Shown piece by piece: positions 12,426 through 21,067 of a stretch of DNA of 37,495 bases. The notes beneath the pieces were generated by a model. The model made no database searches and was not told the DNA's origin. It was given only the letters and a program-made list of their open reading frames with translations. This stretch comes from a virus, in IMG/VR virus record IMGVR_UViG_3300020119_000026, positions 1-37,495 of that record; one strand, given 5' to 3'. The first letter of the stretch is position 1; the number at the start of each line of letters is the position of its first letter. A program made the translations under genes and the position numbers.

Positions 12426-12653
12426 ATGTGCGGAGCCAGCCCAACACTTCCCCCAGCAGTAGACCCGAAGGCCGAGCGCGAGAAAGCAGCAGCCGAGGCG
12501 ACGACCTCAGCCAACGCCAAAGCGGCCATGAACCGTAAGAGCAAGCGCTCGCAGTCGCTGCTGGCGAGCGGCGCCATGGGCTCGACTGGCCCCGTGCAAT
12601 CAAGTTCTATCCTGGCGCAGGGTCAAACGACCATGGGCGCTGGCGGAGGCTAA
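12426..12653 (+). CDS. Small protein before the portal, 75 aa
   Basis: AAGGAG precedes the ATG. It begins MCGASP, then has a charged Ala-rich helix (residues ~14-40) and a Gly/Ser/Gln-rich tail. Small proteins of this build commonly precede the portal in T7-like gene clusters, and some are virion components. Three bases separate it from the portal gene. Confidence 0.68.
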   Translation: MCGASPTLPPAVDPKAEREKAAAEATTSANAKAAMNRKSKRSQSLLASGAMGSTGPVQSSSILAQGQTTMGAGGG

Positions 12654-12656
12654 CCC

Positions 12657-14267
12657 ATGACGAACCCTATCGCCACGCAAGTGCTGCGCCGCAAGGAGGC
12701 GCTGTACGCGCTGCGCCTGCCCAATGAGCAAATCTGGCGCGACTGCTTCGACTACTCGTTCCCCGAGCGCAACGATGGATTCAGCGGCGAGCGCAACGAC
12801 GCAATGGGCCTGCAAGCCAAGCGCGCGCGCCTCATGGACAGCACCAGCACCGACAGCAGCCAGATCCTCGCCGCGGCGATCATGTCCGGCGGCACGCCGA
12901 GCAACAGCCGCTGGTTCGGCCTGACCACCGGCCAGGACAGCGACGAGGAAAAGCGCTGGTTCGATACCTGCGCCGAGACCATCTTTCAAAACATTCACGG
13001 CAGCAACTATGACGCCGTGGGCTTCGAAGCCTGCACCGACCTGATCCCCGCCGGCTGGTTCGTCCTGTTCATCGACGTCGACCGGGAAGAGGGCGGCTAC
13101 CACTTCGACCTGTGGCCCATGGCGACCTGCTGGATTGCCTGCTCGAAGCCGGGCGGCCTGCCCGATACCCTGGTGCGTACCTACGAGCTTACCGCCGAGC
13201 AGGCCGTCAACGAGTTCGGTGCGGACAACGTTTCTGCCAAGGTCAATCGCGCCATGGCCGACAACAAGCCGGACCAGAAGTTCCAGTTCTGCCTGTCGAT
13301 CTATCCGCGAGCTCCCGAGGCAACCGGCGCCCGTGCCAAGAATCTGCCGTTCGCCTCCTGTCACATCGAGGTCGAGAGCATGACGGTTGTCCGCGAGTCG
13401 GGTTACAACGAATGCCCGTTCGTCGCGCCGCGCTGGGCGAAGCTGCCCAACAGCGACTATGCCATCGGCCCGATGTTCCGCGCGCTGCCCGACGTCAAGC
13501 AGCTGAACCGCTTGGTCATGATGGAAGACACGAACATCGACATGGCCATTAGCGGAATGTGGATCGCGGAAGACGATGGCGTGCTGAACCCGCGCACCGT
13601 CAAGGTGGGCCCGCGCAAGATCATCGTTGCGAACAGCGTCGACAGCATGAAGCCGCTAACCTCCGGCTCGAACTTCGAGATCAGCTTCACCAAGAAAAAG
13701 GAGCTGCAAGACTCGATCCGCAAGACCCTGATGGCCGACCAGCTCAGTCCGCAGGATGGCCCAGTACGCACGGCAACCGAGATCCACCAGCGCACGCAGA
13801 TGATCCGCCAGCTGCTCGGCCCGATCTACGGCCGCCTGCAGGCCGAGTGGTATCAGCCGATGATCAACCGCTGCTTCGGCCTGGCCCTGCGCGCGCCTGG
13901 CGTGCTGCCACCACCACCGCAGTCCCTGGCTAACAAGTCCTACAGTGTCGTGTTCGTGTCTCCGATGGCCAAGGCGCAGAAGCTGGAAGAGGTCAACGCC
14001 GTCGAAACCACGTTGCAGGCTGTCGGCATGCTGGCGCAGGCCACTCAAGACCCGGCCGTATGGGACACCATCGACACCGACGAGAGCGTTGCAATCATCC
14101 TGGAAGGCCGTGGCGCCCCGGCGCGCGTGGGCCGCAGCAAGGACGACATCGCGGCGATCCGCGACAACCGGGCCAAGCAACAGCAGCAGGCCCAGCAGCA
14201 ACAGCAGCAGGCCGAAATGGCGCAGAAGACCGCGCCCGTGATGGCCAAGGCAATGACAGAGGCATGA
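12657..14267 (+). CDS. Portal (head-to-tail connector) protein, T7 gp8-like
   Basis: 536 aa, the size of T7 gp8 (536). The family features are present: an N-terminal helical segment with W and FPER near residues 26-38, SNSRWFGLTT near residue 83, and a central LPDVKQLNRLVMMEDT segment. A C-terminal Gln-rich tract (about residues 500-521) is disordered. Twelve copies form the ring at the capsid vertex through which DNA is packaged and ejected. It overlaps the next gene by four bases. Confidence 0.93.
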   Translation: MTNPIATQVLRRKEALYALRLPNEQIWRDCFDYSFPERNDGFSGERNDAMGLQAKRARLMDSTSTDSSQILAAAIMSGGTPSNSRWFGLTTGQDSDEEKRWFDTCAETIFQNIHGSNYDAVGFEACTDLIPAGWFVLFIDVDREEGGYHFDLWPMATCWIACSKPGGLPDTLVRTYELTAEQAVNEFGADNVSAKVNRAMADNKPDQKFQFCLSIYPRAPEATGARAKNLPFASCHIEVESMTVVRESGYNECPFVAPRWAKLPNSDYAIGPMFRALPDVKQLNRLVMMEDTNIDMAISGMWIAEDDGVLNPRTVKVGPRKIIVANSVDSMKPLTSGSNFEISFTKKKELQDSIRKTLMADQLSPQDGPVRTATEIHQRTQMIRQLLGPIYGRLQAEWYQPMINRCFGLALRAPGVLPPPPQSLANKSYSVVFVSPMAKAQKLEEVNAVETTLQAVGMLAQATQDPAVWDTIDTDESVAIILEGRGAPARVGRSKDDIAAIRDNRAKQQQQAQQQQQQAEMAQKTAPVMAKAMTEA

Positions 14268-14494
14268 TGAATAATCCATCCCCCGAGCTGTACAAGGCTG
14301 TATTCGAAGACGATAAGCGGGGCGCTGCGATTCTGGAACACCTGACCCAGATATTCGCCCGCCCCGCTGTCGTCAAGGGCGGCATCGATGCGGTGCTGGA
14401 AACATACCAGCGTGACGGGCAGCGCCGCGTCCTTGAGCACATCGTCAACCAGATCAACCGCGCTCATGGCGTGGAAACAACCGAAGAGGAATAA
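14264..14494 (+). CDS. Bbp19-like head protein, 76 aa
   Basis: ATG at 14264 overlaps the portal stop (a second ATG follows at once). YKAVFEDDKRGAAILEHLTQ and the GQRRVLEHIVNQIN segment match what I recall of the Bbp19-like domain named from Bordetella phage BPP-1, found next to the portal in related podoviruses. All helical. Its role in the virion is not known to me. Confidence 0.72.
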   Translation: MMNNPSPELYKAVFEDDKRGAAILEHLTQIFARPAVVKGGIDAVLETYQRDGQRRVLEHIVNQINRAHGVETTEEE

Positions 14495-14496
14495 CC

Positions 14497-15684
14497 ATGC
14501 CACTTTCAACACTGGGCCCGCAGGGCTACATCGTAGACACTCTCGTCAGCCCTTCCGCCGGCGTCAAGGGAGCTGGAACCATCCGCAACGTTCCAAGTTC
14601 AGGACCTGGCGCCGGGCTATCGAGTTCGTACGCGCGCACGCGCGCCGCTCTGGCTCGAGTCAAAGCCAAGACAGGGAACATGCGCATTGGCTTCATCGGA
14701 GATTCGACCCAAACAGGCGCGTTCTCGCTGGGTTCTGGCGTCGGCGTCATTGGCAACCGCGCAGTGAGCCATGTTGTTTTCGCAGCAAATGCGCTCAATT
14801 CGAAGGACACGCCGGCCATTTCCTCGTCGGTTTGGGGTGACCAAAACATCGTTGGCGCTACTACAGCCCAGTATGACCCACGTGTCGTGCAGGGCTCGGG
14901 CTGGGGCGTGGCCACTGGAAGGTCGATTGGCGGGTTCATTCATTACAACGCGACCACTACCGCGTCGCTTACGTTCCTGCCGACCAACGAAGTCGACACC
15001 TTCGAAATCTACTATGCCATTGCAGCTGGCGCCGCCGACTTCACGGTATCGCGCACCGGTGACACAACCTCCGGAACCATCGTCACAGCAGGCGCCAACG
15101 GCATTGGCAAGTACACGTTCACTGGTGCGCTGGGCGGCGACAATCCTATCAGCATTCAGCGGACCGGCACCGGGACCGGCCTGTTCATCATCGGCATCAA
15201 CGCGTACAACAGCGCCCAGTCGTCGATCCAGTGCTTTAATTGGGGCTGGTCAAGCGGAGCGGTTGCCGATTGGTGCGTGTCGACCCTTCCCTACAATCCG
15301 TTGCCCGCCATGCAATATGCGGCCTGCGATCATTACGTGCTGACCTACGGCATCAACGAATGGGCGAGCGGGGTCAACCTGGCCACCTCAAAAGCCAACC
15401 TGGCTACCATCGTCGACGCGTTGCTGCTGGTTGGGGACGTAAGCCTGGCAACCGGCTACCCGTCACAAAAGAGCGCGGCGACGCTGGCAGTGCAGCGCAG
15501 CTATATCGATGCTCTGTATGACGTGGCCAATACGCGCGGCCTGGCTGTCAACGACGTATGGCAGAAGGTCGGCTCATACGAGCAAGGCAACGCATTCGGC
15601 TACTACGCCAACAACTTGCACCCGGTCAGGGCGCTGTATCAGCTGAAAGCTGAGGCAGATGCTGCTATGATCGTTTCGCTGTAA
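14497..15684 (+). CDS. SGNH/GDSL-type hydrolase in the head cluster, 395 aa
   Basis: RIGFIGDSTQTG (residues 63-74) is block I with nucleophile Ser70. LTYGINEW (282-289) fits block III, GIN in place of GxN. ANNLHP (371-376) provides His375 of block V, with Asn where Asp is usual. Residues ~120-235 form an inserted beta-rich domain that may bind carbohydrate. Enzymes of this family on phages remove acetyl or other ester groups from capsule or O-antigen. Lying between portal/Bbp19 and the scaffold is unexpected for a host-surface enzyme, which is usually encoded with tail genes. GAGGAA precedes the ATG. Confidence 0.8.
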   Translation: MPLSTLGPQGYIVDTLVSPSAGVKGAGTIRNVPSSGPGAGLSSSYARTRAALARVKAKTGNMRIGFIGDSTQTGAFSLGSGVGVIGNRAVSHVVFAANALNSKDTPAISSSVWGDQNIVGATTAQYDPRVVQGSGWGVATGRSIGGFIHYNATTTASLTFLPTNEVDTFEIYYAIAAGAADFTVSRTGDTTSGTIVTAGANGIGKYTFTGALGGDNPISIQRTGTGTGLFIIGINAYNSAQSSIQCFNWGWSSGAVADWCVSTLPYNPLPAMQYAACDHYVLTYGINEWASGVNLATSKANLATIVDALLLVGDVSLATGYPSQKSAATLAVQRSYIDALYDVANTRGLAVNDVWQKVGSYEQGNAFGYYANNLHPVRALYQLKAEADAAMIVSL

Positions 15685-15707
15685 CCACCAACCAGAAGGA
15701 AGAGAAA

Positions 15708-16571
15708 ATGAACTTCAAGCGCATGATGTCCCGCTACATGGAACAGGCCGGCGAGCCAGCACCAGGCGGCGCACCAGCTGCACCAGTACCGGCCCCAGCT
15801 GGCACGCCAGCACCAGCAGAACCGGCTGCGGCCGCTCCCTCGCTCCTGCAAAGCGGCGCCACCCCGGCCGAGCCGGGCGCCTTCGACTTCATCCCCGAGA
15901 AGCTGCGCGTGAACAAGGAAGACGGCGCCTTCGACCTGGAAGCATCCAGCCGCAAGATGGGCGAGGCATACAGCGCGCTCGAAAAGCGCTTCGGCGCCGG
16001 CGATGTCCCGCCAAAGACGGTCGACGAATACAAGGTGGCCGTGCCCGACGCATTCAAGGAAGCCATCGACCCTGCCACCGATGAGGGCATGAAAGGCTTC
16101 CTGGCCGGCGCGCTCGAACAGGGAATGACGCAAAAGCAGGTCGATTTCGTCATGAGCAAGTATTTCGACATGGCCCCTAAGCTGGTCGAAGGCGCGCAGC
16201 AGTACGACACCGAGAGCGCCAAGGCCGAGCTGGGCAAGGTCTGGAACAACGAAGCGGACATGAAGCGTGGCGTGCGCAATGCATTCGTCGGCGCCAGCGC
16301 GGCGGCACAGAAGGCGGGTATGGACATCAACGCCATCATGAACGGCCGCCTGGGCAATGATCCCGACTTCGTGCGCCTCATGGCCGCCCTGGGCCCCGAG
16401 TTCCAAGAAGATCCGGGCGTCGGCGGTATGCAGATGGTAACGCAGGACGACATCACGACCTTGCTGTCGTCGGATGCCTACAAGGACTCGCGCCACCCCG
16501 AGCATGCCAAGACCAGCGCCAAGGTGCGCGCGTACTACGAACGGAAGCACGGCACCGCGCCGGCGGGCTGA
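15708..16571 (+). CDS. Scaffolding (capsid assembly) protein, T7 gp9-like
   Basis: 287 aa, directly before the major capsid gene. An Ala/Pro-rich flexible N-terminus (residues 14-50) is followed by FDFIPEKLRVNKEDGAFDLE near residue 59, a segment found in many T7-type scaffold proteins. A helical C-terminal half ends in a basic tail (KVRAYYERKHG) suited to binding the capsid protein. It guides capsid assembly and leaves the prohead before packaging. AAGGAAG precedes the ATG, and a strong terminator follows the gene. Confidence 0.85.
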   Translation: MNFKRMMSRYMEQAGEPAPGGAPAAPVPAPAGTPAPAEPAAAAPSLLQSGATPAEPGAFDFIPEKLRVNKEDGAFDLEASSRKMGEAYSALEKRFGAGDVPPKTVDEYKVAVPDAFKEAIDPATDEGMKGFLAGALEQGMTQKQVDFVMSKYFDMAPKLVEGAQQYDTESAKAELGKVWNNEADMKRGVRNAFVGASAAAQKAGMDINAIMNGRLGNDPDFVRLMAALGPEFQEDPGVGGMQMVTQDDITTLLSSDAYKDSRHPEHAKTSAKVRAYYERKHGTAPAG

Positions 16572-16591
16572 TCAGCACCCGCTCCAACCTG

Positions 16592-16616
16592 GGCCAGCCT
16601 TCGCGCTGGCCTTTTT
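16592..16616 (+). terminator. Terminator between scaffold and capsid genes
   Basis: GGCCAGC, loop CTTCGC, GCTGGCC, then TTTTT. It ends the portal-scaffold transcript and lies 6 bp before late-element copy 2, so the capsid gene appears to need its own promoter. Confidence 0.88.
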
Positions 16617-16617
16617 C

Positions 16618-16668
16618 ATTTGGTCGAGATTCTGACCACCACGCCGCGCAATCATTGCCACCAATCAA
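16618..16668 (+). promoter_or_regulatory. Late element copy 2, before the major capsid gene
   Basis: ATTT plus the 16-mer (16622-16637) are identical to copy 3. ATTG (16654-16657) and CCAATCAA (16661-16668) follow at exactly the same distances as in copy 3. It lies in a 241-bp gap after a terminator and 145 bp before the capsid ATG. No sigma70 hexamer pair is obvious. The rest of the gap (16669-16812) shows only GGAGA before the ATG. Confidence 0.68.
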
Positions 16669-16812
16669 GGGCCTGACCTGGCGCGCAGACAACCCTACAG
16701 CCCGCACCACAGCATGACTAGCCGATGCCGTGGACGTAGCAAAGGCCCGGTAACGGACAACCTCAAGGCGAAACGAAACCATCCTTTTTGCTTCACCTTC
16801 GGAGAATAGAAA

Positions 16813-17673
16813 ATGTCCAATACCATTACCAAAGCATTTGTCATCCAGTGGGATGATACGATCCGCCTGCAAGCGCAACAGAAAATCTCGCGCCTCGCTT
16901 CGTGCGTCTTCGACAAGGGCACGATCACCGGCGAGTCGTTCACCGCCAACCGCCTGGGCCCAATCGACGACACCCCGCTCAACACCGTGCGCCACGGCGA
17001 CACCGAATGGAGCGAATCGGTTCACTCGACCCGTGTCGCCCTGATGCAGGACTTCTACCAGGCCCTGCCGGTTGACCGCGCCGACGAAGCCAAAGTGCTG
17101 GCCAACCCGACCGGTTCCTACATGGAATCGCTTGTGGCCGCCTGGAATCGTCGCCAGGATAACCTGATCTTCAATGCCCTGATCGGCAACAGCCAGGCCA
17201 AGGACGGTTCCCTGATTGCCCTGCCAGCTGGCCAGAAGATCGCCGCCGGCGCCGCTGCCTTCACCAAAGCGAAGATCATCACCGCGAAGAAGATCTTCCG
17301 CAAGAACGAAGCCGACCAACACAACGGTGAAGAACTGTACATCACCTACAACAGCGAAATGCTGGAAGACATCCTGGCCGACACCACCCTGACGAGCGCC
17401 GACTTCTTGGCCGTCAAGATGCTGCAGGAAGGCGATGTCACCGGCAAGTGGATGGGCGTGAACTGGATCCCTTACGAGCGCATCCAACTGGTCTCGACGA
17501 CCTACTCGACCGTGATGTGGGCCAAGTCGGCGCTGCATCGCGGCATGGGCTTCGTCGAAGGCAAGAGCCAGCGTCGCGGCGACAAGAAGGACACCATGCA
17601 GGTCTCGATGGCTGCTTCCTTCGGTGCGGTTCGCGTCGAAGAAGAAAAAGTGGTTCAAATCGACTTCGTCTAA
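16813..17673 (+). CDS. Major capsid protein
   Basis: 286 aa, placed after the scaffold and before the cement candidate and tail genes. The sequence (NTITKAFVIQWDDTIRLQAQQ, later FTKAKIITAKKIFRKNE and MWAKSALHRGMGF) fits the HK97-fold capsid proteins of BPP-1-like podoviruses. The codon choice is biased to a restricted set (CTG, ACC, GGC), as expected for the most abundant protein. Own ribosome site GGAGA. It forms the icosahedral shell. Confidence 0.85.
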   Translation: MSNTITKAFVIQWDDTIRLQAQQKISRLASCVFDKGTITGESFTANRLGPIDDTPLNTVRHGDTEWSESVHSTRVALMQDFYQALPVDRADEAKVLANPTGSYMESLVAAWNRRQDNLIFNALIGNSQAKDGSLIALPAGQKIAAGAAAFTKAKIITAKKIFRKNEADQHNGEELYITYNSEMLEDILADTTLTSADFLAVKMLQEGDVTGKWMGVNWIPYERIQLVSTTYSTVMWAKSALHRGMGFVEGKSQRRGDKKDTMQVSMAASFGAVRVEEEKVVQIDFV

Positions 17674-17682
17674 ACCCAGTAG

Positions 17683-17704
17683 CGGCTCGGTAATCGCCGG
17701 GCCG
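17683..17704 (+). other. Stem-loop between capsid and cement genes
   Basis: CGGCTCGG, loop TAATCG, CCGGGCCG: eight pairs with one G-U. No U run follows, so it is not an efficient terminator. It may stabilise the 3' end of capsid mRNA or reduce read-through into the next gene. Confidence 0.45.
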
Positions 17705-17733
17705 CATGCAAGCAAAATTCAAGGAGCACTATC

Positions 17734-18189
17734 ATGGCTGAAAGCAATACCACCCAAGGCGCGAAGATCATCGCCAACACCAAGCTGGTCCCGCACGAAT
17801 CGCACGGCCGCATCCGCGTTCTGTGCTCGAAGATGCCGACGACCTATGCATCGATTCCCATCGCTGACACGATCTTCATCGGCCGCGTCAAGGCAGGCAC
17901 GCGCTTCCTGGCCAACGGCAAAGTGTCGTGCGCCGCCGGCACCGCATCGTCGACGATCAGTATCGGCCTGCGCGAAACCGCAACCGGAACGGTGATCAGC
18001 GCCACCGCACTGGCCACTGGCCTGGACGTTGCCGCCGCTGGCCTGAAACAGGTTGACACCGGCGCCTACATCGCCGCTGGCGCCGAGTACGTCACCCTGA
18101 AAGAATGCGATGTCTACGCCACCGTGGCCGGCGCAGCAATCGCAGCCAATCAGGCGCTCAAGTTCGAGCTGCACTACGTGCAAGACTGA
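17734..18189 (+). CDS. Probable capsid cement (decoration) protein, 151 aa
   Basis: AAGGAG precedes the ATG. It is Ala/Gly/Thr-rich with alternating hydrophobic residues, which reads as an all-beta fold. It is encoded directly after the capsid gene and followed by its own terminator. BPP-1 has a jelly-roll cement protein encoded next to its capsid gene, and size and place agree. No catalytic motif. The function is inferred from position and composition. Confidence 0.65.
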   Translation: MAESNTTQGAKIIANTKLVPHESHGRIRVLCSKMPTTYASIPIADTIFIGRVKAGTRFLANGKVSCAAGTASSTISIGLRETATGTVISATALATGLDVAAAGLKQVDTGAYIAAGAEYVTLKECDVYATVAGAAIAANQALKFELHYVQD

Positions 18190-18220
18190 TTCTCGCTTCA
18201 TACCTGCCCTTTTGGGCTTC

Positions 18221-18250
18221 GCCGGGGCCTTTGTGCCTCGGCTTTTTTTT
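18221..18250 (+). terminator. Terminator after the cement gene
   Basis: GCCGGGGC pairs with GCCTCGGC (one G-U) around a short loop, followed by eight T. It separates capsid genes from tail genes and would allow high capsid expression with reduced tail expression. Confidence 0.87.
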
Positions 18251-18263
18251 GAGGGTCCGAATT

Positions 18264-18854
18264 ATGGCAACCGACGTAAGTATCTGTTCAAACGCCTTGA
18301 TCATGCTGGGCGGCGCGCCGTTCGCATCGTTCGACGAGCCCAAGCCGCACGTGCGCATCGCGGCGAACCTGTACCCCTCCGTGCGCGATACTGTGCTGCG
18401 CGCCCACTCGTGGAACTGCTGCACTGCGCGCGTTATCCTGGCACCGCTCACCGAGGCCCCGGCCTATGACTTCACCAAGCAATTCCAGCTGCCGGGCGAC
18501 TGGCTGCGCACGCTGCAAGTTGGCTACAAGGACTACCCGCTGGAATATCGCATGGAAGGCTTGCGCATCCTGGCCGACGTTACCGCCCTTCCGCTGGTCT
18601 ACACGTTCCGCAATACCGTAGAAGACACCTGGTCCACGAACCTGATTCATGTGATGGAACTGGCCATGGCTGCCAAGATGGCCTACGCCGTCACCAGCTC
18701 GAGCAGCGTGCGCGACAGCCAGCGCGACGAGTACATGCGCGAAATGAAGTATGCCAAGGCTGTGGACGGGCAGGACGATCCGCCGGAAGAGTTCCGCGCC
18801 GGGACGTTCCTTGAATCGCGCTTCGCCAGCGGTTCCGGCAACACGAATTACTAA
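18264..18854 (+). CDS. Tail tubular protein A (gp11-like adaptor)
   Basis: Start at ATG 18264 (MATDVSICSNALIMLGG), just after the terminator; the longer frame covers the terminator and is rejected. 196 aa, as T7 gp11. SICSNALIMLGG and VRDTVLRAHSWNCCTARV are family hallmarks. Twelve copies form the ring between portal and nozzle. Confidence 0.88.
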   Translation: MATDVSICSNALIMLGGAPFASFDEPKPHVRIAANLYPSVRDTVLRAHSWNCCTARVILAPLTEAPAYDFTKQFQLPGDWLRTLQVGYKDYPLEYRMEGLRILADVTALPLVYTFRNTVEDTWSTNLIHVMELAMAAKMAYAVTSSSSVRDSQRDEYMREMKYAKAVDGQDDPPEEFRAGTFLESRFASGSGNTNY

Positions 18855-18863
18855 GGGGGCCAC

Positions 18864-21059
18864 ATGCCACGCGTCACCATCAACAGCACCAATTTCACCG
18901 CCGGCGAGGTCTCGCCCAAGTGCTACGGCCGCGTCGACCTGGCGCGCTACCAGAACGGCGCTAAGGCCATGCCGAATTGCATCGTCAACATTCACGGCGG
19001 GGCCGAGCGCCGGCCCGGTTCGATCTTCGTCAAGGAGACCCGTGATTCTCTGCAGAAGTCGCGCCTGATCCCCTACATTTTCAGCACCACGCAAGCATAC
19101 ATTCTGGAATTCGGAAACCAGTACATGCGCGTCTACCTGCAATCGGGCGGCCAGGTCGAGATCTCCCCCGGCGTTCCTTATGAGATCCCAACGCCATACA
19201 CGCCGGCCATGCTCGACGCGCTCGATTACACGCAAGGCGCTGACACTATGTTCCTGTTCCATAAGGATGTCCCGGTCTACACGCTGCAGCGCGTGCTGTC
19301 CGATTATTGGACCCTGCAGCCGGCGCCATTCGTGGTGCAGCCGTTCGAAGAAATTGGCATGACTTTCCCCGAAACGCTATCGCTATCTGCAACAACGGTC
19401 GGGGTTGGACGAGTGGCAACGGCAAGCGGAAACATTTTCTTGCGTGGTGATGTTGGGCGGCGAATTGTCTACGGTTCTGGAAATTCACTGATAACCCTTT
19501 ACGGCGGAACAAACCAGGTAACGATTACGATAAATGCCCCATTTTCCGGCACACCACTTCCAGCCAGCCAGTGGGAATTGCTGGATTCTCCGCAGGTTGA
19601 CTTAACTCCTTCTGTGGCGACTCCAATCGGTATTAACGTTGTTTTGAATGCGACTTCTGGCGGTGCTCCAATGGCGAGTTTTCGCGTTGATGATGTTGGG
19701 AAATACATTCGGATTAACGGCGGCCTCGTTCTTGTAACAGGGTGGGTTTCAACGACACAAATTGTGGGGACGATCAAGGAAGAATTATCATCCGTTGTAC
19801 CCGCGCCGGCTAATGCCTGGACCCTGGAATCGTCGGTTTGGAACCCGCTGTACGGCTACCCAAGCTGCGGCGCTCTGTACGAGCAGCGCCTAATTGCGGC
19901 TGGATCGATCCGCAACCCGCAAACGGTATGGGGCTCGCGCTCGGGCCTGCCGTACGATTTCACTATCGGACTCAACGACGACGACGGCTTTAGCTTCTCG
20001 CTGCCATCCACCGGCCAGATCAACCCGATTCAGCGCATGGCGTCGACAAGTACCCTGCTGCCGCTTACCTACGGCGGCGAGTACACCATGGAAGGCGGCA
20101 ACAGCTACGCCCTGACGCCGACCAACGTCAAGACGCGCGCGCCGTCCGTCTATGGCTGCAACCAGGTCAAGCCGCACCGTGTCGGCAACGAAGTGCTGTT
20201 CGTGCAGCGCAGCGGCCGCAAGATTCGTTCGCTTGCCTATCGCATCGAATCCGACACCTACAACGCGCCGGACCTGACCGTGCTGGCCGAACACATCACC
20301 CTGTCCGGGATCAAGGATATGACCTACCAGCAGGAGCCGCGCTCCGTGCTGTGGTGCGTGCGCAACGACGGCAAGATCGCCACGCTGACGCTCGACCGCG
20401 ACGAAGGCGTGACGGCATGGACGCCGCAGGAAACGGACGGCGTTTATGAATCGGTGGCCGCCATCCCGAGCGCGAATGGCGATGAGGTTTGGACCATCGT
20501 GCAGCGCCTGGTCGGGAATGCGGTAAAACGCTACGTCGAGCGCTTTGACACGACCCGCTACACCGATTGCGGCATCATCGGCAACAACGTCGGCGGCGCG
20601 GCAACCTGGTCCAACCTGGGCCACCTGGAAAGCAAGACCGTCGCCGTGAAAGCGGACGGCGTGTACATGGGCACGTTCGTTGTCACGGGCGGGCAGATCA
20701 CCCTACCGCGCACCGCGCTCAACGTGGAAATTGGCCTGCCGTTCTCGAACAGTGTCACGCTACTGCGCCCTGAGATTCAGGCCGGCGACGGCACTGCGCA
20801 GGGCAACGCGAGCCGCGTGCATGAGGTGTCGATGCTGGTAATGGAAACAATCGGGATGAAGATCAACAACGACGAAGTAGCATTCCGCGAGTTCGGCCCG
20901 GACCTTCTGGACGAAGCGCCCGAAATCTTCTCCGGGTTTAAGCGCGCCGGCTTGACAGGGTGGTATCGTGGCGATGAGCAAGAAATCACGGTGAAGCAGG
21001 ACGAGCCTTACCCGTTCCATCTGCTTTCCGTGGTCCGTAAATTCACCGTCAACAGCTGA
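18864..21059 (+). CDS. Tail tubular protein B (gp12-like nozzle)
   Basis: 731 aa. FTAGEVSPKCYGRVDLARY and GGAERRPGS near the N-terminus are the family signature; T7 gp12 is about 794 aa. Six copies make the tail nozzle and carry the fibers. Residues ~172-315 (bases 19380-19805) are encoded by DNA with visibly lower GC than the flanks and hold two similar beta repeats, each with a DVGR/DVGK-x-I core and a later W-(E/L)-L strand, suggesting a swapped-in segment. Confidence 0.9.
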   Translation: MPRVTINSTNFTAGEVSPKCYGRVDLARYQNGAKAMPNCIVNIHGGAERRPGSIFVKETRDSLQKSRLIPYIFSTTQAYILEFGNQYMRVYLQSGGQVEISPGVPYEIPTPYTPAMLDALDYTQGADTMFLFHKDVPVYTLQRVLSDYWTLQPAPFVVQPFEEIGMTFPETLSLSATTVGVGRVATASGNIFLRGDVGRRIVYGSGNSLITLYGGTNQVTITINAPFSGTPLPASQWELLDSPQVDLTPSVATPIGINVVLNATSGGAPMASFRVDDVGKYIRINGGLVLVTGWVSTTQIVGTIKEELSSVVPAPANAWTLESSVWNPLYGYPSCGALYEQRLIAAGSIRNPQTVWGSRSGLPYDFTIGLNDDDGFSFSLPSTGQINPIQRMASTSTLLPLTYGGEYTMEGGNSYALTPTNVKTRAPSVYGCNQVKPHRVGNEVLFVQRSGRKIRSLAYRIESDTYNAPDLTVLAEHITLSGIKDMTYQQEPRSVLWCVRNDGKIATLTLDRDEGVTAWTPQETDGVYESVAAIPSANGDEVWTIVQRLVGNAVKRYVERFDTTRYTDCGIIGNNVGGAATWSNLGHLESKTVAVKADGVYMGTFVVTGGQITLPRTALNVEIGLPFSNSVTLLRPEIQAGDGTAQGNASRVHEVSMLVMETIGMKINNDEVAFREFGPDLLDEAPEIFSGFKRAGLTGWYRGDEQEITVKQDEPYPFHLLSVVRKFTVNS

Positions 21060-21067
21060 GGAAAGAA

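Noticed and set aside
16453-17715. A 420-codon minus-strand open frame
   Set aside because: It is the antisense shadow of the major capsid gene, whose biased codon use leaves the opposite frame open.
19150-19172. Fourth copy of the late element (GGTCGAGAT inside the nozzle gene)
   Set aside because: Only the first nine bases match and it lies within a conserved coding sequence with no downstream block.
19890-20624. A 244-codon minus-strand frame in the nozzle gene
   Set aside because: Antisense to a well-recognised tail gene; low-complexity composition and no start signal.
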